Positions 6,278 to 7,065 of a stretch of 7,065 nt of DNA are shown piece after piece. A model generated the notes under the pieces. That model was not told the origin of the DNA. It was given only the letters and a program-made list of their open reading frames with translations, and searched no databases. Position 1 is the first letter of the stretch. Each line of letters starts with the position of its first letter. This DNA comes from Oscillospiraceae bacterium (GTDB taxonomy: Bacteria; Bacillota_A; Clostridia; Oscillospirales; Ruminococcaceae), in the NCBI GenBank assembly GCA_017400025.1, contig JAFQAF010000199.1:1-7065 (forward strand). The letters run 5' to 3'. The translations under genes and the position numbers were made by a program.

Positions 6278-7065
6278 ATGGCTAAATTATCATTTAAAAA
6301 CGTTAAGAAAACGTATGATAATGGTGTACAGGTTGTAAAAGGATTTGATCTTGAAGTTGAAGACAAAGAATTTATCGTGCTTGTTGGTCCTTCAGGATGC
6401 GGTAAATCCACAACACTGCGTATGATTGCAGGTCTTGAGGATATTACTGAAGGCGAACTGTGGATCGGCGACAATCTTGTAAACAACGTTGCACCAAAGG
6501 ACAGAGATATTGCTATGGTTTTCCAGAGTTATGCTCTCTATCCTCATATGACTGTACGTGACAATATGGCTTTTGCACTCAAGCTTGCAAAAGCACCAAA
6601 AGAAGAAATAGACAAAAAGGTAAACGAAGCAGCAGCTATTCTTGGCCTTACAGATTATCTGGACAGAAAGCCAAAGGCTCTTTCCGGCGGTCAGCGCCAG
6701 CGTGTGGCACTGGGTCGTGCAATGGTAAGAAAACCTGCAGTTTTCCTGCTGGACGAACCACTGTCCAACCTTGATGCCAAGCTGAGAACAGAAATGCGCA
6801 GCCAGCTGGCACACCTGCACAAAGAACTGGAAACAACTTTTGTATATGTAACACATGACCAGACAGAAGCTATGACTCTGGGTACAAGAATTGTTGTTAT
6901 GTACAATGGTATTATCCAGCAGGTTGACACACCAAGAAACCTTTATACAAAACCTGTAAACAAATTTGTTGCTGTCTTTATCGGCTCACCTACAATGAAT
7001 TTCTGCAATGCTCTTGTTGTTGAAAAAGAAACAGGTATCTATCTTGAATTTGAAGGCTACTCTGT
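6278..7065 (+). CDS. Sugar ABC transporter ATPase, UgpC/MsmK/MalK-like (partial, runs off the right edge)
   Basis: This is the cytoplasmic ATPase that powers the importer, presumably as a homodimer on the two EAA loops. The window holds 262 codons; the family is usually about 360-380 residues, so roughly the last 110 are missing. Visible motifs in order are Walker [10 protein letters not shown] (37-45), Q-loop with Q83 in [11 protein letters not shown], signature LSGGQ (135-139), Walker B VFLLDE (155-160), D-loop SNLD (163-166) and switch H193 in [22 protein letters not shown] (211-223) and [12 protein letters not shown] (231-242) mark the start of the regulatory domain typical of CUT1 ATPases. 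T203 stands where relatives have Asp (LGDRIVVM). It starts 5 nt after the regulator stop, with GGAGG 13 nt before the ATG. In many Bacillota the CUT1 ATPase is encoded elsewhere and shared, so a dedicated copy here is worth noting. Confidence 0.95.
   Translation, partial: MAKLSFKNVKKTYDNGVQVVKGFDLEVEDKEFIVLVGPSGCGKSTTLRMIAGLEDITEGELWIGDNLVNNVAPKDRDIAMVFQSYALYPHMTVRDNMAFALKLAKAPKEEIDKKVNEAAAILGLTDYLDRKPKALSGGQRQRVALGRAMVRKPAVFLLDEPLSNLDAKLRTEMRSQLAHLHKELETTFVYVTHDQTEAMTLGTRIVVMYNGIIQQVDTPRNLYTKPVNKFVAVFIGSPTMNFCNALVVEKETGIYLEFEGYS

Noticed and set aside
6296..6314. AAAACGTT followed by AAAACGT, resembling operator half sites
   Set aside because: It is inside the first codons of the ATPase (KNVKKTY), is not a full palindrome, and is explained by lysine-rich coding sequence.
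6392..6930. Several minus-strand open frames opposite the ATPase gene
   Set aside because: The plus strand here encodes an ATPase with all its motifs; the antisense frames overlap one another, lack ribosome binding sites and have shadow-like composition.
1..7065. CRISPR array, tRNA/rRNA, insertion sequence, phage, toxin-antitoxin or defence system
   Set aside because: No spaced repeats, cloverleaf sequence, transposase, integrase or terminal inverted repeats were seen; the window is accounted for by a peptidase gene, a membrane-protein gene and a sugar-import operon.

Overview
The window looks like chromosome from a low-to-moderate GC Gram-positive anaerobe, most likely a gut-type Clostridia (Bacillota). 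This is inferred from the strong AGGAGG-type ribosome binding sites, the short lipoprotein signal peptide (MKKLLALVLAGVMAFSMVAC followed by a Gly/Glu/Thr linker), the YesL/DUF624-like membrane protein beside a sugar ABC operon, and the A/T-rich intergenic DNA with sigma-70/SigA-type promoters. Genus cannot be fixed from the sequence alone.

Layout. Bases 1-122 hold a terminator for an unseen upstream gene and a near-consensus promoter for the first gene, an M42-family metallo-aminopeptidase (132-1160, +). A hairpin at 1171-1195 separates it from a convergent gene (1205-1858, -) for a small multi-pass membrane protein resembling YesL/DUF624. That gene has its own promoter, at 1921-1893 on the minus strand. 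The divergent A/T-rich intergenic region (about 1859-2177) then carries the promoter, a perfect 12-bp palindromic operator (GGAAACGTTTCC) and the leader of a rightward operon.

The operon is a CUT1-type carbohydrate importer: a lipoprotein solute-binding protein (2178-3458), two permeases with EAA loops (3554-4405 and 4405-5247), a LacI-family regulator (5247-6272), and a UgpC/MsmK-type ATPase (6278 to the window edge, truncated). A terminator-like hairpin between the binding protein and the first permease probably limits read-through, so the binding protein is made in excess. The permeases and regulator overlap by one base at each junction (TAATG, TGATG), implying translational coupling. The likely logic is that the lipoprotein captures an oligosaccharide at the cell surface, the permease pair plus ATPase import it, and the LacI protein represses the operon from the palindrome just downstream of the predicted transcription start, so it also controls its own synthesis. 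The sugar cannot be named: no glycosidase or sugar kinase lies in the window.

I see no CRISPR, tRNA, rRNA, mobile element or phage signature, and no convincing sign of a wholly new system. The most interesting material is regulatory: the stacked operator and hairpin in the binding-protein leader, the intercistronic double hairpin, and a regulator placed inside the transporter operon before its ATPase.
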